Shown: positions 44,084 to 56,930 of the stretch, piece after piece
Position numbering within the stretch: position 1 is the stretch's first letter
Layout: each line of letters starts with the position of its first letter
Assembly: GCA_922989275.2 (NCBI GenBank)
Contig: OV277864.1
Coordinates: forward strand, 73,288,158 to 73,352,157
DNA: 64,000 nt
Direction: 5' to 3'
From: Gari tellinella
Taxonomy: Eukaryota; Mollusca; Bivalvia; Cardiida; Psammobiidae
Program-made: the position numbers and the translations under genes
Notes under the pieces: model-generated
What the model saw: only the letters and a program-made list of their open reading frames with translations
Database searches by the model: none
What the model was told of the DNA's origin: nothing

Positions 44084-46756
44084 ACCCTTCTGCAAACCCT
44101 TGACTGACAGATCGAACAGATAGCTATCGACCAATCCGAACGCCGCATTTGCACACACCTCCTAGAAACCGAAACGTCCGCCATTTTGTCGGGCAAACTG
44201 TACGGACACGAGCATAGCACCAGCTATCGAATTATAGCTCGCTTTTGAAATCAAGTAGTAAATGCGACACTGGTTGACAATGATAAACAAAAGTGTACAC
44301 ATGGGCCACGAAATGAACATAATTATATATATAATTCCATGCATGTGATGTGTAAATGTGACAGACGGTATCAAGGAGGTGTTAAGTGTTAACCGTTCCC
44401 TAAGCCCATGACGCAGTTTGAAAAATGCAAACGATAGATAAGAACATGTGGTCAAAATAACGTGAACAGGATCACGAAGGACACTTTCATATGCACGAAG
44501 GTGTGCAAAATTATAGCCAAAACGCCCCTATCCTGCTAGTCAAACCGCTCTACTTTCTTATTCATTTTTTTATATCTTTTTCTCTGTGCGTGTGTAGAAT
44601 CTATCTATGTATCCTATAACGATTTAAATTTATATTAGCCAAAATAAATATGTCGAGTCGAAATGTTACGGAAACAGCTGACATTTTTTTTTGTGGACTT
44701 AAACTTCTTTAATATTCATGACTATGAAAATAGTTCTGAACAAAAAAGATGCAGCTCTACGTAATAATTCAAATAGACACACAACATCAATCTAATTGTT
44801 TAAACGATAGTCCCTAGTATACTGTAGATCTACTTATTACAAACAGTATGGATTCCAATCAGACTCCAAAACCAGGTGTCTGTTAAGGATTCATATAGTT
44901 TAGCTTTGGCTCTGATATCATAATTATTTCCATCTAATATCTTAAATTAATATACCTTGAAGTTAAAACCCTTGATGTACATTATATCTAAACTATATAC
45001 AGTGAAAAATGGATAGACACGTCGTCAAACTTAATTGATATAGAGGTTTCAATGACAAGATATATAAATGATAATTAAACCATTTGTTTGCATTTTATCC
45101 TATATGTAATTTTGTTAAATGACGTTGATTTTACAAACCGTTTGGGTCCAGATGAGTTTTCTTCTTCTGCACGCTATGGGCGTATTTGCGATTTCTGTGA
45201 CTAATTATTTAACCCAAGTAACGTCCTCGGCCGCTTATAAATAGTCTGCTTTCAATTAAGAATATTTTATCCTATAGCAGCAGCTAGTCTGCTGCTCTGC
45301 TTTAAGTATATTTCTAAACCCACTACCCCACAATTACACCATTTTACGCCTCTTATTTATCCCGGCAATGCAAAAAAGAGTTCCAATTGATTCTGTCATG
45401 AATATGCACCATAAGATCGTATATACTTTATTCAAATAGAGCTTAAAACAGACTGGAAATTAAGCACATTGCGCATTAAGGCGCATTCTGCTTTACTTTC
45501 AACCAGCTTAAAGTGGCCATCCGTCTTCAAAACTAGTTCTAAATTGGCTAAGGGGTAATAGGTTAAAGGTGTAGCCAGTTTTTACAGAGCTACAAATAAA
45601 CCTGTTACGCTATCGGGTATTTGGCATTATATTTTTTTAATATATATTTGGTATCTACAAAATAGTATTGGGTGTTAGTCAAACTATCATTTTTCAAGAG
45701 TCTAATTAGGCTATCATGGCCAGACCATGGGTATCAAAGTGTCTGATCAGTCTCCAAACTAATTTCTCCCATGTTGGTAGAAAATAAAATGAACTGGATC
45801 CAGACTGATTGAAATACAGGAGGTATTGTCAAACTTATCCAATTATATTTACTCCATCATAATTCAATAGCCTACCACGTATTAATGAAAGTCGTAAGTT
45901 TTAGTGTTGGTCCTGATCAGACACCCCGTTTCGTGCGTCTGATCAGTATCCATATCGTTTGACACTCATAATTATGGACACTTCCTTAGTCATACTTTCT
46001 CCATCTCTAGCAATTACAATCATAATTATTTAGAATGCGATCGATAAATATTTGTGATTAACGGGCTGCAAATTAATAATTAACCCTTTCATCGCCATGG
46101 CCTGCCATGCTGGGCGGTTGTATCCTGATTAGACGCCGTGTTACATGTTGTATGATCACTATAAGGAGCCTTACACTCAACTCAATATTTCTCTCTGTAT
46201 ATCTAATCGGATTTTATAACAATGCAGACAATGAAAATATGGAGGACGATTATTTCAACGCGAAATGGTTAAATCAGACCGCTTATCGCTGCATGACACG
46301 TGCGTCTGATTAACACGATGATATAAGACACGTGTCAATGATATCACTTATAAGCATAATATGTATCACTGTGATAGAATATATAAGATCTTGAAAGAAA
46401 AAGTTATTTGTTCGTGATCAATTGTAGGATTAACAGCAAAACTTAGTAGCAAGTTCTAATTGCCGATTGCGTTAGTTCCTGGGTAGCTAAAGGAAAAACA
46501 GAACAAGAAAGGCATTCTCAGTCAAATGAACGGCTCCAGATCGTATGCACCCATACCCACACACACTCTAAATCAAACAAAATCAAATAACATAAATAAA
46601 TAAAAAAGGCAAAGGCAAACTGATGATCTGATAAATATCTTAAACGGTATCATTCACTGGCTTCGGTCGCCATCTTGAAAGATGTGTGCCCTACCTAGCT
46701 ACAGCGCTTATCTGTTGTTAAGGGGGGCGTGGCTACACCGCTTGTACAGAAGGGTC
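44084..46756. mobile_element. 2.67-kb inverted-repeat element, copy B only
   Basis: The ends ACCCTTCTGCAAA and TGTACAGAAGGGT are flanked by AATTG (44,079-44,083 and 46,757-46,761). Copy A reads CCCCTAATTGTTATGAAGCC uninterrupted at about 6889-6908. It carries a degenerate TTAA-type hairpin MITE (about 45,310-45,565), several short GATCAGA-type hairpins and CA-rich sequence. No transposase is recognised, so it is probably non-autonomous. Confidence 0.8.
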
Positions 46757-47563
46757 AATTGTTATGAAGCCTTTTATTATAGTTCCTTATATTACCAAAT
46801 TGTGAATAATAATTACAAGCCCTTCTAAAACACGTGTAAAGCAGTGAATCAAAAGAAGATCCATCACCTGTCTTTTAGACATGTGCTTTCTGCATTTAAC
46901 TTTAGTTTTGCATTAACCCTTCTGCAATTATTCTTCTTCTATTGATGTTTCTTTAAAACAGTGTAGACCCAGATCAGACAGCTCCCTCATGAGCTATCTG
47001 ATCAGGGTCTGCTCTGTTTTCTAATAGGGTTTGTCTTACAAAAATCAGTACTCTTTGCTAGTGAAAAGTTTTCCTTATTCATATAAGCTGATCTGACAAT
47101 TCAGATGATATGATAATTGTAGTGTGCGGTGTTTTAAATATGAATATTCAGCAGAAGTATTACAAAAGTGCTATCTGCATAACTTTTGTTTTGCATTTAG
47201 CTATCACTTGTCTGAAGACTGTCTTTCCATCTTATTTTCATACTTGCTAAACGCAAGATTGACTTTATTATACTATCTAGTATTCAAAATTAGTTTCCTG
47301 AATTTTTTTTAATTGAATGTGAGAATGTTAGATAATAAAATAGTCTAATTAGTACTCTAGTTTTGTCATCACTTTTTATCCTAAAGAGCATGCAGATATG
47401 TTCATATTATAAATATTTTACCCATTACCAAATAACTACATATTTTTATGCCTCCAATTTATTTTTTCACTGAAGAAAATAGTTCAAATCTATACAGTAA
47501 TGAATATGTACCATAAGAAATATTTTCTATAATATAATATTACCCTAGTAGATAATAGTTTAA

Positions 47564-47844
47564 TTTGTTTGATTTGATTTTTGATTTTACGTCGCTTTCA
47601 ACAGTATTTCAGTCATATTGCGACGTCCAGCTAATCATAGGTGGAGGAAGACCCCAGAAGTCCTTTATGAACTGTTTCAGGCACAAATCGGTTACTGGGT
47701 AGAACCACCGACCTTCCGCAAGCCAGCTGGAAGGCTTCCCCACATGAAAAATCCGAACGACCCTACTGGGATTCGAACTCACAGCGGTGAGGAGCTTAGT
47801 GATGTAAGTCACAGTGACTATACCACTAGGCCACGGAGGCCCCC
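47564..47844 (-). mobile_element. tRNA-derived SINE with 14-bp target duplication, copy B only
   Basis: AGATAATAGTTTAA occurs at 47,550-47,563 and 47,845-47,858. On the minus strand the head reads GGGGGCCTCCGTGGCCTAGT (A box) and GAGTTCGAATCCCA (B box). The body includes GGAAGGTCGGTGGTTCTACC and GGGGTCTTCCTCCACC, and the end is AAAATCAAAAATCAAATC. It resembles tRNA-derived SINEs widespread in bivalves. It landed in a TTAA-type hairpin MITE. Confidence 0.92.
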
Positions 47845-48764
47845 AGATAATAGTTTAAAGCAGGCTGAAAGTAAAGCAGAATGTGTCTTAAGGAATTCTG
47901 CTTTACTTTCAACCTGCTTTAAGTGATCACCTATCTTGACATGACATCTTTTGAAAACAGTTTGGATCCAGATGGGATGCAGAGAGTTATAATGGATATT
48001 CAGTGACAAAAGATATCCTAAACTAAAAGGCGCTAAAAGTCCTATTTATGGTGTAATGGGTTAACGAGATAGACAGAAGCATGAAAAAGCATTTTTGACG
48101 ACTAAATAAGGGATTAAAAAGGATTTTCCAATGACAGATAGGGTAAATATGAAATAACTGAATGAAAACAAAGCACAAATTATTTGTTTATAATTTATTG
48201 TCTGGAAAAATAAAATTATCTTTACTTCCGGACATTAAAAAATTTGTTATATTTTCCTGAATTCATATCCCTCTTGTCAGAAAGTATTTTATTGGTATAG
48301 TAAAATCTCTTCTCTGTTTTATGTTTGGCACTTTCTGGTTGCGGACTACTTTCCTAAGTGTAGAAATAACTAGTCACGTAAGAAGCACATCATTGGAGTA
48401 ATGGATAATTAAATACAAGTTTGGCTGTAAAACATAGCCTATAATGTAATCTCTCACTATGTTTTATCACAATTCTTGCTTGATTACACCTGCATATACC
48501 CGTAGATATCTACAGCAAAAATCCCTCTATTACATCCACTAAATTGTGGTGATTATTAAGGCTGATAGCAGCTTAAAGCAAGGTGAAAGTAAAACAGAAA
48601 GCTCATTTTGCTTTCACCTTGTTTTAAGCTATCATCTGCCTTTCCATTCAATCAATTAAACTCATTTTTAGTGATTGTAATACAGTGGTTTTATTGTCTA
48701 AGATTCAATTGTCAGCCTATTGTTTAAGATTCTACTACATGTATCAGTCTATGGTGGTAGAGTG

Positions 48765-51700
48765 TCAGCTGCCAGTGGTCTGGGTGATGAGTGCGAGCCA
48801 CTCCTCCAGGGCAAACTTGGTACCTGTACTGACCCTGCCTTTCTGGTCCTTGTCATCTCCAGCTGTCTTTAACAGATCACAGAATGGTAGTTGTGTCTCT
48901 ATCTGTTGTTTGTCTTCAGTCACAAGGAATGCTCTGAAAAATATTGCATGTAGAAATATAGGATCTGTCATGAGTCCAGATTTGAGACAAGCTGATCTCA
49001 ACCGAGTTTAGAATTATGAAATGTTATTAAGCGAGCCTTAGCGAGCTTAAAAACTTTTCTATTCTAGAAAAGGTTGAGATCAGCTTGTCTCAAAGATCGA
49101 CGAGTGACAGATTCTTTTTCTCACATAACCAACGCTTTTAATTTATTTTTAAATTTTTTTGGAATCCCAGTGACATAATAACACCTTTATGAATAGTGAG
49201 GTTATAGTTAGGTCATCAAATTGATCGCGCACATGTTGGAGACAAGGATATTCGTGACCGTTGTTTGCTATTGAAAACAGGGGTAGTTATGTGAGAAATA
49301 GGTGTCTCAACTGTTTGATTAAATCTTTGCATGCTAATGGTACAACCTAGGGTTGAGTGGAGGTAAAAAGTTAAATATAAAGTTGCCAATAGTGTGCTAA
49401 ATATTAACCCATTACTCCATAAATACACATTTTTACGCCTCTAATTAATTCTTTCACTGCAGAAAATAACTCCACTTTAAGGCGCATTCTGCTTTACTTT
49501 CAACCTGCTTTAAGCGGTAAGATGTTTTCAAAACTAGAAACAGGCTATGAGGTAAAGGGTTAAAGAACAACAAACATACTTGAAATTATCACTTTCCATG
49601 TCTCCCGAGGTCTGTGCAGTGTGACCTTCACCTTCTCTAGCTGCCACAATGGCCTTGACCTTTGACATGTCAAACCAGCCACATGCTCCCACCTCCTCTG
49701 GATCCAGATGTAGTTTTGGCCAGAGTACATCTGATGTTATATCAGCTTTAAGTTTTGCATAATGGTACACCACTATGTGATGGCGCTTTGGCTGGCCTAG
49801 GGACAGCTTGGGTGGAAAAACTGACTTAAAAAAAAAAGGATTTCTTTATTGAAAGTATTTTCATTTTCATCATACAACTGGAGAAAAAAGTAATACATAT
49901 TTTAACCCATTACTCCGTAACTACACCTTTTTACGCCTTGAAGCTATTCTTCTACTGAAGAAAATAGTTTCACATGTACTTTATACAGTCATGAATATGC
50001 ACACAAAAAAAATTCTCTATATCCTAGCAGATGGTAGCTTAAAGCAGGATGAAAGTAAATCAGAATGCACTTAAAATACATTCTGCTTTACATTCAACCT
50101 ACTTTAAGTGGTCACCTTTTGCAAAACTAGAAACATGCTATGGAGTGAAGAGTTAAGCAAACACAAGTCAATATAGGAAAAGTTTCCTTAACTCTTTCCT
50201 CCCTGAAACCTCAAATGGTAAATTCTAGTTTTCAATTTAGTCCAGTCTTTTTTTTTTACTTTTGAGGAGCCCTCTGATCAGGATCTACACTGTTTGCATA
50301 GGACAAGTGTACTCCTCATATGTACACTGTTTGAAAATGAAGCATATATGCGTGACTAGGGTTCAAAGAGTTAAAGTTCTATTATGAATATCAAATGACA
50401 TTTGGATATTTCATGAGACTACTATTAACCCATTGGGCCCTAGTGACAAGTATACTCATCCCTTATGAATAGAGAACATGTGAATAGAAGGAGCCCTCTC
50501 ATCAGGGTCTACGCTGTTTGTCATTTTGCAAGGTATAACAAACTTCAACCCCAAATACAGTCGAATCGTGATAGTTCTAACACCCACCTGACTGGCAGAA
50601 AAATTCCAGCTAGCGCATGATCTGAGTAAATGCATTTTCTTGAAGTTGGACATATTTTTGTAAGTGGTTCAAACCCTTTACACGCATGTGATTTTAACAC
50701 GACACTACGTCTTTTTATTATAAAATAATACTTTTGAATATCAAATTTGATAAGAAATAAATGTAACTTTTGACAGCGATTGATACGAACTCACTATCAA
50801 AGCTTCCCTCGTAATTTCGCTTTAACTGGGCCAAATCACGCATACGAGTTATTGAATTTTCCAAACCATTGCATGTTCAAGCTAATGCATTTTCTTGCCA
50901 TGCAAATTGCATTTAGAGTGGAGGGGACTGAGCTTTAAATTCGAACGAGACCATCATTTCGATGCATCGCATTTTGAGCAAACACAAATGGACTGTAGTC
51001 AAAACCTTTACCTCCCACAATGCCAGGATCTCTGTCTTCACACACATGTCACTGGTGATAGTCAGTCCTGTTTCCTCTTGTAGCTCACGGAACCCCGCCT
51101 CAGTCAGCTGGTAGAAAAGAATAGAAAAGCTTATGATGAAATTATAGTTATTGTTTCTAGTATTGAAAATAGTTAACCTCTTAAAGCAGGTTGAAAGTAA
51201 AGTAGAATGCGCCTTAAGGTGCATTCTGCTTTACTTTCAGCCTGCTTTAAGCTATTATCTATTAGAATTTGTGAAAATATTTCTTACAAAACATTTTCAT
51301 GACAGTATAAATTGAAACTATTTTCTTCAGTGGAGGAGTAAATAAAAGGTGTATTTATGGGGTAATGGGTTAACCTTTTACACCTTAGCCTGTTTCAAAA
51401 TTTAAAGATACATGTAGATGGTTGCTTATGGCCTATTCTGCTTTACTTTCAGCCTGCTTTAAGCTACCATCTACTATAATATAGAAAATATTTCTTATTC
51501 TAACTGTTTTCTTCAGAAGAGGAATAACTTGAAGGTGTAAAATGGCGTAGTTATGGAAAAATGGCTTAAAGGCAATATGACAAAAAAATAGATTAATACA
51601 AGTGTCAAATAGTTTTAATCTTGATCAGATGCTGAGTTACTCAACATCTGATCTGCCTAATCAGGATCTAAACTGTTTGCAAAGTCGCTTTTTGTCACCT

Positions 51701-54700
51701 ATTACAGTGAAAGGTTTAAATGGAAAATAAAATATTTAATAAGACAGTTTATTACCCTTCATCTCTTACCGTTTCATTCTTTTCTATATGGCCACCTGAA
51801 AAACAACAGACATTATTAACCCTTAGCCCGCCAAATAAATTGTCGTCTGCTATATTTCTCGTCTGCTTCAAGTTTCAAAGTGCTTCAAAGTTGCTCAAAA
51901 TTGCTGAAAATGTTGTCCGAGTGTCAAACAGCTTGGATCCGGATGAGACGCCGAGTTACTCGGCGTCTCATCCCGATCCAAGCTGTTTGCATATGGAGCT
52001 AAGTTGTGCATGGCAGGCTAAGGGTTAACACTTTATTCTGTTTCTAGTACTGAATAAAGGTGACCACTTAAAGCAGGTTGAAGGAAAGCAAAATGTGCCT
52101 TAAGGTACATTGTGCTTTACTTTCAGCCTACTTTAAGTTATCATCTGCTAGAATATAGAAAATATTTCTAATAATACATATCTATGACTGTATAAATTGG
52201 AACCCCATTTTTTCTTCAGTGGAGGAATAAATTAAATGTGCTAAAAAGTGCTTCTATAAGGGAAAGGGTTAAGGAACCTATGTACTTAAAGCAGGTTTAA
52301 AGCAAATCAGAGTGTGCATTAAGGCACATTCTCCTTTATTTTCAGCCTGCTTTAAGCTACTACTTGCTAGGATATAGAAAATATTTCTTATGGTACATGT
52401 ACATGTTTATGACTGTAAAAATTTGAAATATTTTCTTAAGTGGAGAAATAAACTAAATGTGTTAAAAGGCGCTTCAAGAAGGGAAGGAGTTAATACAAGC
52501 TTAAATCTGTAAGACAGTAACCAATTCATATACCTGGAGGTACCCATATTCCGGGGAATGTCCTGAGATGATCGCCCCTCCTGGTCAGTAAGATCTTGCC
52601 ATCTCCAGACTCCAGTATTACAGCCGCCCCTGTATCTATACCCCGGGTAGCTGTGGCTTCTGGAAGATTGCCAACATCATCAGGTGTCATATTGGTGATT
52701 GGACAAAACTGGGGTCTCTGAAATAGTGGATACATACACATTACCAGTTGACAGTGCAATACAGAGTGATGTATTTAGCTCGAGACATTTATGGCGGAAA
52801 AAGCCGATCTGACGAGCGCCTTGGCGCGAGTCAAGATCGGTTGTTTCCGCCAAAAACGTCGAGAGGTAAATGCAACACTCTGTAGCACACTGTCAACTGG
52901 TAATGTGTTTATTATATGCCTTGAATACACACCAGAAACAACTAAATAGTTGTTTAAATCAATTTATATCAAAAATTTATTAGTTATTTAAAGCAGGAAA
53001 AGACTAATGCGGCACTTTTACATGTACGTAAATGACGTCACGCTAAATTATAAGTGATGTCAGAGTAAAATACAAAGTGGCTGATACAAGGTGGCTGATA
53101 CAGACTCTTGTATTTTACTCTGCAAATACACGCAGAAACGCTCGATATCATACAAAGGCATATAATAAATAGTATTTAAACCATTACCCTATACATGTAT
53201 ATACGACTTTTGATGCCTTTCGATCATTACTCCACTGAAGAAAATAGTTTCAATTTATACAGTCATCAACATGTATCAAAAGAAATATTTTCTATATTCT
53301 AGTAGATGATAACTTAAAGAAGGCTGAAAGTAAAGCAGAATATGCCTTAAGGCACATTCTGCTTTACTTTAAACCTGCTTTAAGTAGTTACCTAGCTTTA
53401 ATACTAGAAACAGGCTATGGGGTAATGGGTAAACCCATTACCCCTTAGCCTGTTTCTAGTTTTGCAGACAGGTGACCACTTACAGCAGGCTGAAAGTTAA
53501 GCAGAATTTGCCTTAACTCATTGAGCCCTAGTGACGCATATATGCGTCTTTTACCAAATATGAACATGTGAAGAGTATGCTTGTCCAATGCAAACAGTGA
53601 AGTCCCAGATAAGAGGGCTCCTGCAGGAGCCCTCTGATCTGGGACTTCACTGTTTGGCATATTGCAATTTATTACAAAAAAACAACCCTAAATATTAGTC
53701 TAAAATGGACCAGCCTTTATTGCAAACTGGAATTTTCCATTGGACGTTCCAGGGGATAATGAGTTAAGGCACATTCTGCTTTACTTTCAGCTTGCTTTAA
53801 GCAACCATCTGCAAGGATAAAGAAAATATTTCTTATGGTGCATATTCATGCTTGTATCAAGTGGAATTATTTTCTTCAGTAGAGGAATAATTTAAAGGCG
53901 TAATTTGGAGGTAATTGGTTAAATAAAACCTAAATACTGTAAGCTGTTTTGCAATAAAAGTTTCTTTTAACCCTTTGCCCAATAGCCTATTTTCACTTTT
54001 GCAGATAGCACACTATTCTGTACTACAAACCTCCAATAATGTAAAATATGAGTCATTCAACAATTTATTCAAAAGACAAACTCATCATTAATACATGAAT
54101 ACCATATAGGAGAAAAACAACTAGAATGTCATTACACATGCATAACAAAACACACACACATCACAAAATAGTATTTGATATATATATATATCCTGTTACC
54201 CTACAGACAGTTTCTAGTTTTGAAAACAAGTTTACACTTAAAGCAGGCTGAAAGTAAAAAAGAATGCTTCTGCTTTAAACTATGATCTGGTACATTTCAT
54301 ATTTCCTGGTTAGGACTGATTCCACAACGAAGGGAATAGCAAAACCTTGGGATGTATGTACAGACAACAGTATATTTTAAACACTATATGCCCCCACATC
54401 CCACTTCATTGCAGCAATATAACAAAATACTTGAATGAAATGCCCTCACTACTTACCTTCATTTTCTTGGCTGTTTTAGAGCCTGGCCCTGCTCTGGAGA
54501 TGTGCACCTTGTTGTCTGTTAGCTTGACCTCAGCCCTGGTCACTCCACTACTACATTCAGAGTCCAGATAACTGATCACACTCTGAAACAAAACCAACAA
54601 CCATCAGGTTACAAGGTTATAAAACATTTGAGTTGTGTCTGAGATCGTTATCAAGCTTTCAATTAGTCAGATTTAAGAATGATCTCAGACTCGGCTCAAA

Positions 54701-55035
54701 TGCTTAAAGCACTACTAGAAACAGGCAGTGGGGTAATGGGTTAAAAGTTTACCATACTCAGGGCAAGAAACTTACTTTTGAGTTGTGTCTGAGATCATTC
54801 TTAAGCTTTTGATTGGTCAGATTTGAACATTTGCTCAAATCTGACCAATCAAAAGCTTGAGAACCTTCTCAGACTCAGCTCAAATTGCTTAAAGCAATAC
54901 TAGAAACAGGCCATGAGTAAATGGTTTCAAAGTTTATCATACTCAAGGCCAAAAACTTACTTGTGAAAAGGTTGCTTTGTCATAGTCCGAGGTCTGGTCA
55001 TTGTGTAGGTACACTAGAACTCTGTCAGCAGCCAT
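48765..55035 (-). CDS. NUDT17: NUDT17-like Nudix hydrolase, copy B
   Basis: Seven minus-strand exons: 54,961-55,035 (MAADRVLVYL start), 54,457-54,582, 52,534-52,717, 51,770-51,795, 51,012-51,107, 49,580-49,824 and 48,765-48,933. The total is 306 residues. The Nudix box is intact as GGHIEKNE, seven residues, RELQEETGL; the R-to-Q change falls at a free position. Differences from copy A are few: an in-frame two-codon deletion in exon 6, V-to-L at the start of exon 5, and a changed C-terminus. The exon 6 acceptor here is AAG after a long T run, where copy A uses CAG. The gene is 6.3 kb against 19.4 kb in copy A because it lacks the LINE and LTR element. Both copies look functional. Confidence 0.88.
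48959..49294. mobile_element. Foldback element in the last NUDT17 intron, copy B only
   Basis: Arms with TTTGAGACAAGCTGATCTCA and GGTTGAGATCAGCTTGTCTC are inverted; the loop contains GCGAGCCTTAGCGAGC. Flanks repeat GAAATA (48,953-48,958 and 49,295-49,300). It splits the single 54-base unit that is expanded in copy A. Confidence 0.7.
49902..50156. repeat. TTAA-flanked hairpin MITE, copy B
   Basis: TTAACCCATTACTCCGTAAC is on the left and TGGAGTGAAGAGTTAA on the right, with central arms CTTAAAGCAGGATGAAAG and CATTCAACCTACTTTAAG. Confidence 0.75.
50188..50374. repeat. TTAA-flanked MITE, CTC...GAG type
   Basis: TTAACTCTTTCCTCCC is on the left and GGGTTCAAAGAGTTAA on the right. The inside holds half of a GATCAGAGGGCTCC-type hairpin and ACAGTGTACATATGAGGAG. 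It is the same family as 14,047-14,258. Confidence 0.7.
51140..51580. repeat. Two TTAA-type hairpin MITEs in tandem
   Basis: The palindrome AAAGCAGGTTGAAAGTAAAG...CTTTACTTTCAGCCTGC (51,183-51,250), a right end TATGGGGTAATGGGTTAA (about 51,357-51,374), then a second degenerate copy ending near 51,570. In NUDT17 intron 4. Confidence 0.65.
51817..52028. mobile_element. TTAA-flanked MITE, CCCTTAGCC type, with a long hairpin
   Basis: TTAACCCTTAGCCCGCCA and TGGCAGGCTAAGGGTTAA form the ends. The central hairpin is GCTTGGATCCGGATGAGACG...CGTCTCATCCCGATCCAAGC around ACTCGGCG. In NUDT17 intron 3 of copy B. Confidence 0.82.
52730..53170. mobile_element. Inverted-repeat element beside NUDT17 exon 3, copy B only
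   Basis: CACATTACCAGTTGACAGTG and CACTGTCAACTGGTAATGTG are exact inverses (about 52,737-52,757 and 52,887-52,907) around GCGAGTCAAGATCGG...GTTTCCGCC. A further pair TTATTATATGCCTTG...AAGGCATATAATAAAT (52,908-53,170) encloses the right part. Copy A has a TTAA MITE at this place. Confidence 0.65.
53431..53922. mobile_element. TTAA-type hairpin MITE interrupted at its apex
   Basis: The left part runs from CCATTACCCCTTAGCCTGTT to GCAGAATTTGCC. The right part runs from GGCACATTCTGCTTTAC to GGTAATTGGTTAA. Between them is a complete second element at 53,513-53,767. Confidence 0.8.
53513..53767. mobile_element. TTAA-flanked MITE nested in another hairpin's centre
   Basis: TTAA-CTCATTGAGCCCTAG is on the left and GGGGATAATGAG-TTAA on the right. 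It contains the near-perfect hairpin AAACAGTGAAGTCCCAGAT...ATCTGGGACTTCACTGTTT with apex GGCTCCTGCAGGAGCC. It is inserted at the TTAA in GCC-TTAA-GGC, the apex of the host hairpin. Confidence 0.88.
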
Positions 55036-55149
55036 AGTGTGTCTCCTGTACAGTCTGTCATATAGAAACTCTCTACTGGGGGAGGTGTGTAGTGACTTGT
55101 TACACGGTAGTTGCCAGTATACATGTGAGTATGACAGGTAGGTCCGCAG

Positions 55150-56700
55150 TCTAGAACCAATGTAGCGTAATTTCATTGGCCAACTCAAGCATACTCTTCA
55201 GAATTGATCTGCCCTTTTCCAACACTCAGCTTTTGTAATACCGTATGTAAAATCTGAAAAGAAAGTACACTGTAATCAATAAATTGCATTGATATATAGA
55301 AGTTTTTATGTCACAGAGCTCTAGATATGTTTTCAAAATGCTAAATATTTCTAGTTTTACTTCTTAATTAATTCCAATAAATACACTTTTATGCCTTTAA
55401 TTTATTCCTCCATTGAAGAAAAAAGTCCCAATTTGAACAGTCATAAAAATCAGTCTTCTATATTCTTCTATATTTTTGTATAGTCATTAAATATGTTTGA
55501 TTAAAAATATGTTTCTATAGTTAGCAGATGTTAGCTTAAAGTAGGCACATTCTGCTTTACTTTTAACCTGCTTTCAGTGGTCACCCATTTTCAAAACTAG
55601 AAAAAGGCTATGGGGTAATGGGTTAACCACTGAAACTTCAAATGGACAATTCCATTTTCCAATACAGTCTAGTCCATTTATTATTTAGGGGTTTATCTGC
55701 ACTTTAAGACCTATTCAGTGTTACATGTACCCTTAATACCCAATTCATTCACTCACTATTTAGGCTTACTGTTTACAATTTATTGCAAAATGACAAACAT
55801 TGCAGATAAAGATCAGAAGGCTCCTTTGAGTGTATGCTGTTTACACTTTAAGGACAAGTGTACTCTTCAAAGGTAACACACACTGTTTGTAAAGGATGAT
55901 CGAGTATACTCATCACTACAGCTAAATGAGTTAACCCATAAATACAACTGTTTACCCCTATAATATATTCCTCTATTAGATTAAAGAAAACAGTTCCCTT
56001 TTATACAGTCATTAATATTGTTTCAAAAGAAATATTTTTTCTATTAGATCCTAGCAGATAAAAGCTTAAAGCAGGATGAAAGTAAAGCAGAATGTGCATT
56101 GAGGCACATTCTGCTTTACTTTCAACCTGCTTTAAGTGATCATCTTTCTTTAAAACTAGAAACAGGCTATGGGGTAATGGGTTATTTAGCTTTATGTCAA
56201 ACACATCTTCAGAAGTTTCATGAGCCAATTCATGCAAGACATATTGGCAAGTAGAATTAATTTTTAATCACAAACCTTATACACAATATAGCTGACATAA
56301 TTGATTTTTTAATTGAGTTAATGAATTCTTGTGAGCATTTCTTCATACATAATTTAAGATCAGTGAGTATTTCTGTTTTAACCTTCTCTGTTCTTCTTCT
56401 ATACCAGCAACCTTTTTGAAAACAGTGTACATGTGCAGATACATTACAGAGCTCCAGATGAGAGGGAGTAAACTGAACAAATCCAACATTTTCTTTCTCA
56501 TTTCAGCACCAAATCCTATGGTGATGCTACTCATTAAAATCGTCTCGAAGAGACGATTCTAATGAGTAGTAACACCATAGGGGATAATGCAGAATTAAAG
56601 ATTTTAGTTTTTGAAAAACTTCTCTTATCTGCAACTAAGCTGCTTTGTATTATATGGTTTTTCAAACTTTAATATCTCGATGTTTCGTAACCCATTACCC
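55150..56700. repeat. Degenerate hairpin MITEs and single unit of the 142-bp repeat
   Basis: Matches 32,840-34,330 of copy A with indels. It contains TTAA-type MITEs (about 55,370-55,625 and 55,931-56,185), the single equivalent of the copy A 142-bp repeat (about 55,700-55,815), and a small hairpin AAATCGTCTCGAAGAGACG...(56,537-56,570). I see no gene. Confidence 0.6.
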
Positions 56701-56930
56701 TATAGTTTGTTTCTAGTGTTGAATACAGGTAACCACTTGAAGCAAGTTGAAATTAGAGCAGAATGCTTATTCAGGAGCATTCTGTCTTAATTTCAAACTG
56801 CTTTAACTTAAGAAAGCTATGCTATGGAGCATGGAGAAAGGACAAATGGAGAAGTATCCGGCCTGCTCGCGATTTATCGTGTCGTTCAATCAGCGGCGCT
56901 CGCTGGCGGCTAGAAAACAACGTTTTTTCC

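Noticed and set aside
44162..44455. 97-residue membrane-like ORF, minus strand
   Set aside because: It has no recognisable family, lies inside a mobile element and lacks a splice or promoter context.
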